64,000 nucleotides of DNA from positions 4,099,501 to 4,163,500 of the forward strand of contig NZ_JAOVZQ010000001.1 of the NCBI RefSeq assembly GCF_026619435.1, given 5' to 3'. The position numbers and the translations under genes are program-made. Every line of letters begins with the position of its first letter. The first letter of the stretch is position 1. Below, piece by piece: positions 63,914 to 64,000 of the stretch. Source of the stretch: Hoeflea ulvae. GTDB taxonomy: Bacteria > Pseudomonadota > Alphaproteobacteria > Rhizobiales > Rhizobiaceae. The notes beneath the pieces were generated by a model. That model was given only the letters and a program-made list of their open reading frames with translations. It was not told where the DNA came from and ran no database searches.

Positions 63914-64000
63914 GTGATCAGATACGAATTCACAGACGCTGAGCATCCCACGCAGGATATGGATCACATCCGGCTCAGTGACCGGGAAATCGTCGGCCTG
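63914..64000 (+). CDS. Start of a possible second LuxR-type regulator (runs off the right edge)
   Basis: A GTG at 63914, behind GGGAAGAAAATT, opens a frame of 29 codons to the end of the window. Residues HIRLSDREIVGL near the edge resemble the first helix of a LuxR-type HTH domain (LTxREIEVL). An ATG at 63959 is an alternative start. Too little is visible for a firm call. Confidence 0.4.
   Translation, partial: MIRYEFTDAEHPTQDMDHIRLSDREIVGL

Overview
The window is high-GC DNA from an alphaproteobacterium of the order Rhizobiales, probably a Rhizobiaceae/Phyllobacteriaceae-type organism and possibly a marine one such as Hoeflea (inference). The evidence is the gene content: a fused anthranilate synthase (TrpE-TrpG) behind a Trp-Trp-Trp leader peptide, a PutA/Lrp-type PutR pair, the carboxy(nor)spermidine route to polyamines, HWE/HisKA_2-type kinases, and a conserved MoxR/DUF58/DUF4159 cluster.

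Layout. 1-5136: the 3' end of hemF, then a three-gene ABC importer of the AfuABC/FbpABC type (iron or sugar phosphate). 5149-16671: an inositol-monophosphatase-family gene, a DUF1059 protein, a J-domain protein, then the minus-strand Nudix/DUF1285/CCA-transferase block facing the plus-strand MoxR-DUF58-DUF4159-membrane protein operon. 16796-20199: a minus-strand gpsA-HAD phosphatase-ggpS operon that fits synthesis of the compatible solute glucosylglycerol. 20351-28928: GNAT, glutathione S-transferase, an ABC-2 exporter whose ATPase gene carries an apparent one-base frameshift in an A6 run, Nudix, metallophosphoesterase, a hydrolase, and leuA with a probable leucine leader peptide. 29269-32762: an accessory stretch with a 263-bp tandem repeat array, a GIY-YIG nuclease, a solo repeat, a gene-poor kilobase and an IS110-family element with a possible bridge-RNA region. 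32957-37246: the two polyamine genes and a tandem pair of diguanylate cyclases. 37261-46303: GNAT, frameshifted rsgA, a ClpP paralogue, a DEAD-box helicase, an EamA transporter, two uncharacterised proteins, a threonine-dehydratase-like enzyme, a CDF cation transporter and a cytochrome c. 46300-48659: trpE(G) and its attenuator. 49099-54692: two Rnk-like proteins, DUF1206, a PAP2 phosphatase, and three exported envelope proteins (YHYH, L,D-transpeptidase, extensin-like). 54729-64000: fhs, a GAF-histidine kinase, an epimerase inserted beside a duplicated putA 3' end, putA, its Lrp-type regulator, a LuxR-type regulator and the start of a possible second one.

How the genes work together. Three biosynthetic systems stand out: glucosylglycerol (gpsA supplies glycerol-3-phosphate, ggpS glucosylates it, the HAD protein dephosphorylates the product); spermidine/norspermidine through carboxy(nor)spermidine; and proline catabolism (putA with a divergent regulator). 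Two amino-acid operons (trp, leu) show leader-peptide architecture. No prophage or CRISPR array was found, and I recognised no tRNA or rRNA gene. The most unusual observations are the putA 3'-end replacement scar, the two single-base frameshifts in otherwise intact genes, the glucosylglycerol operon, and the structured non-coding left part of the IS110 element.
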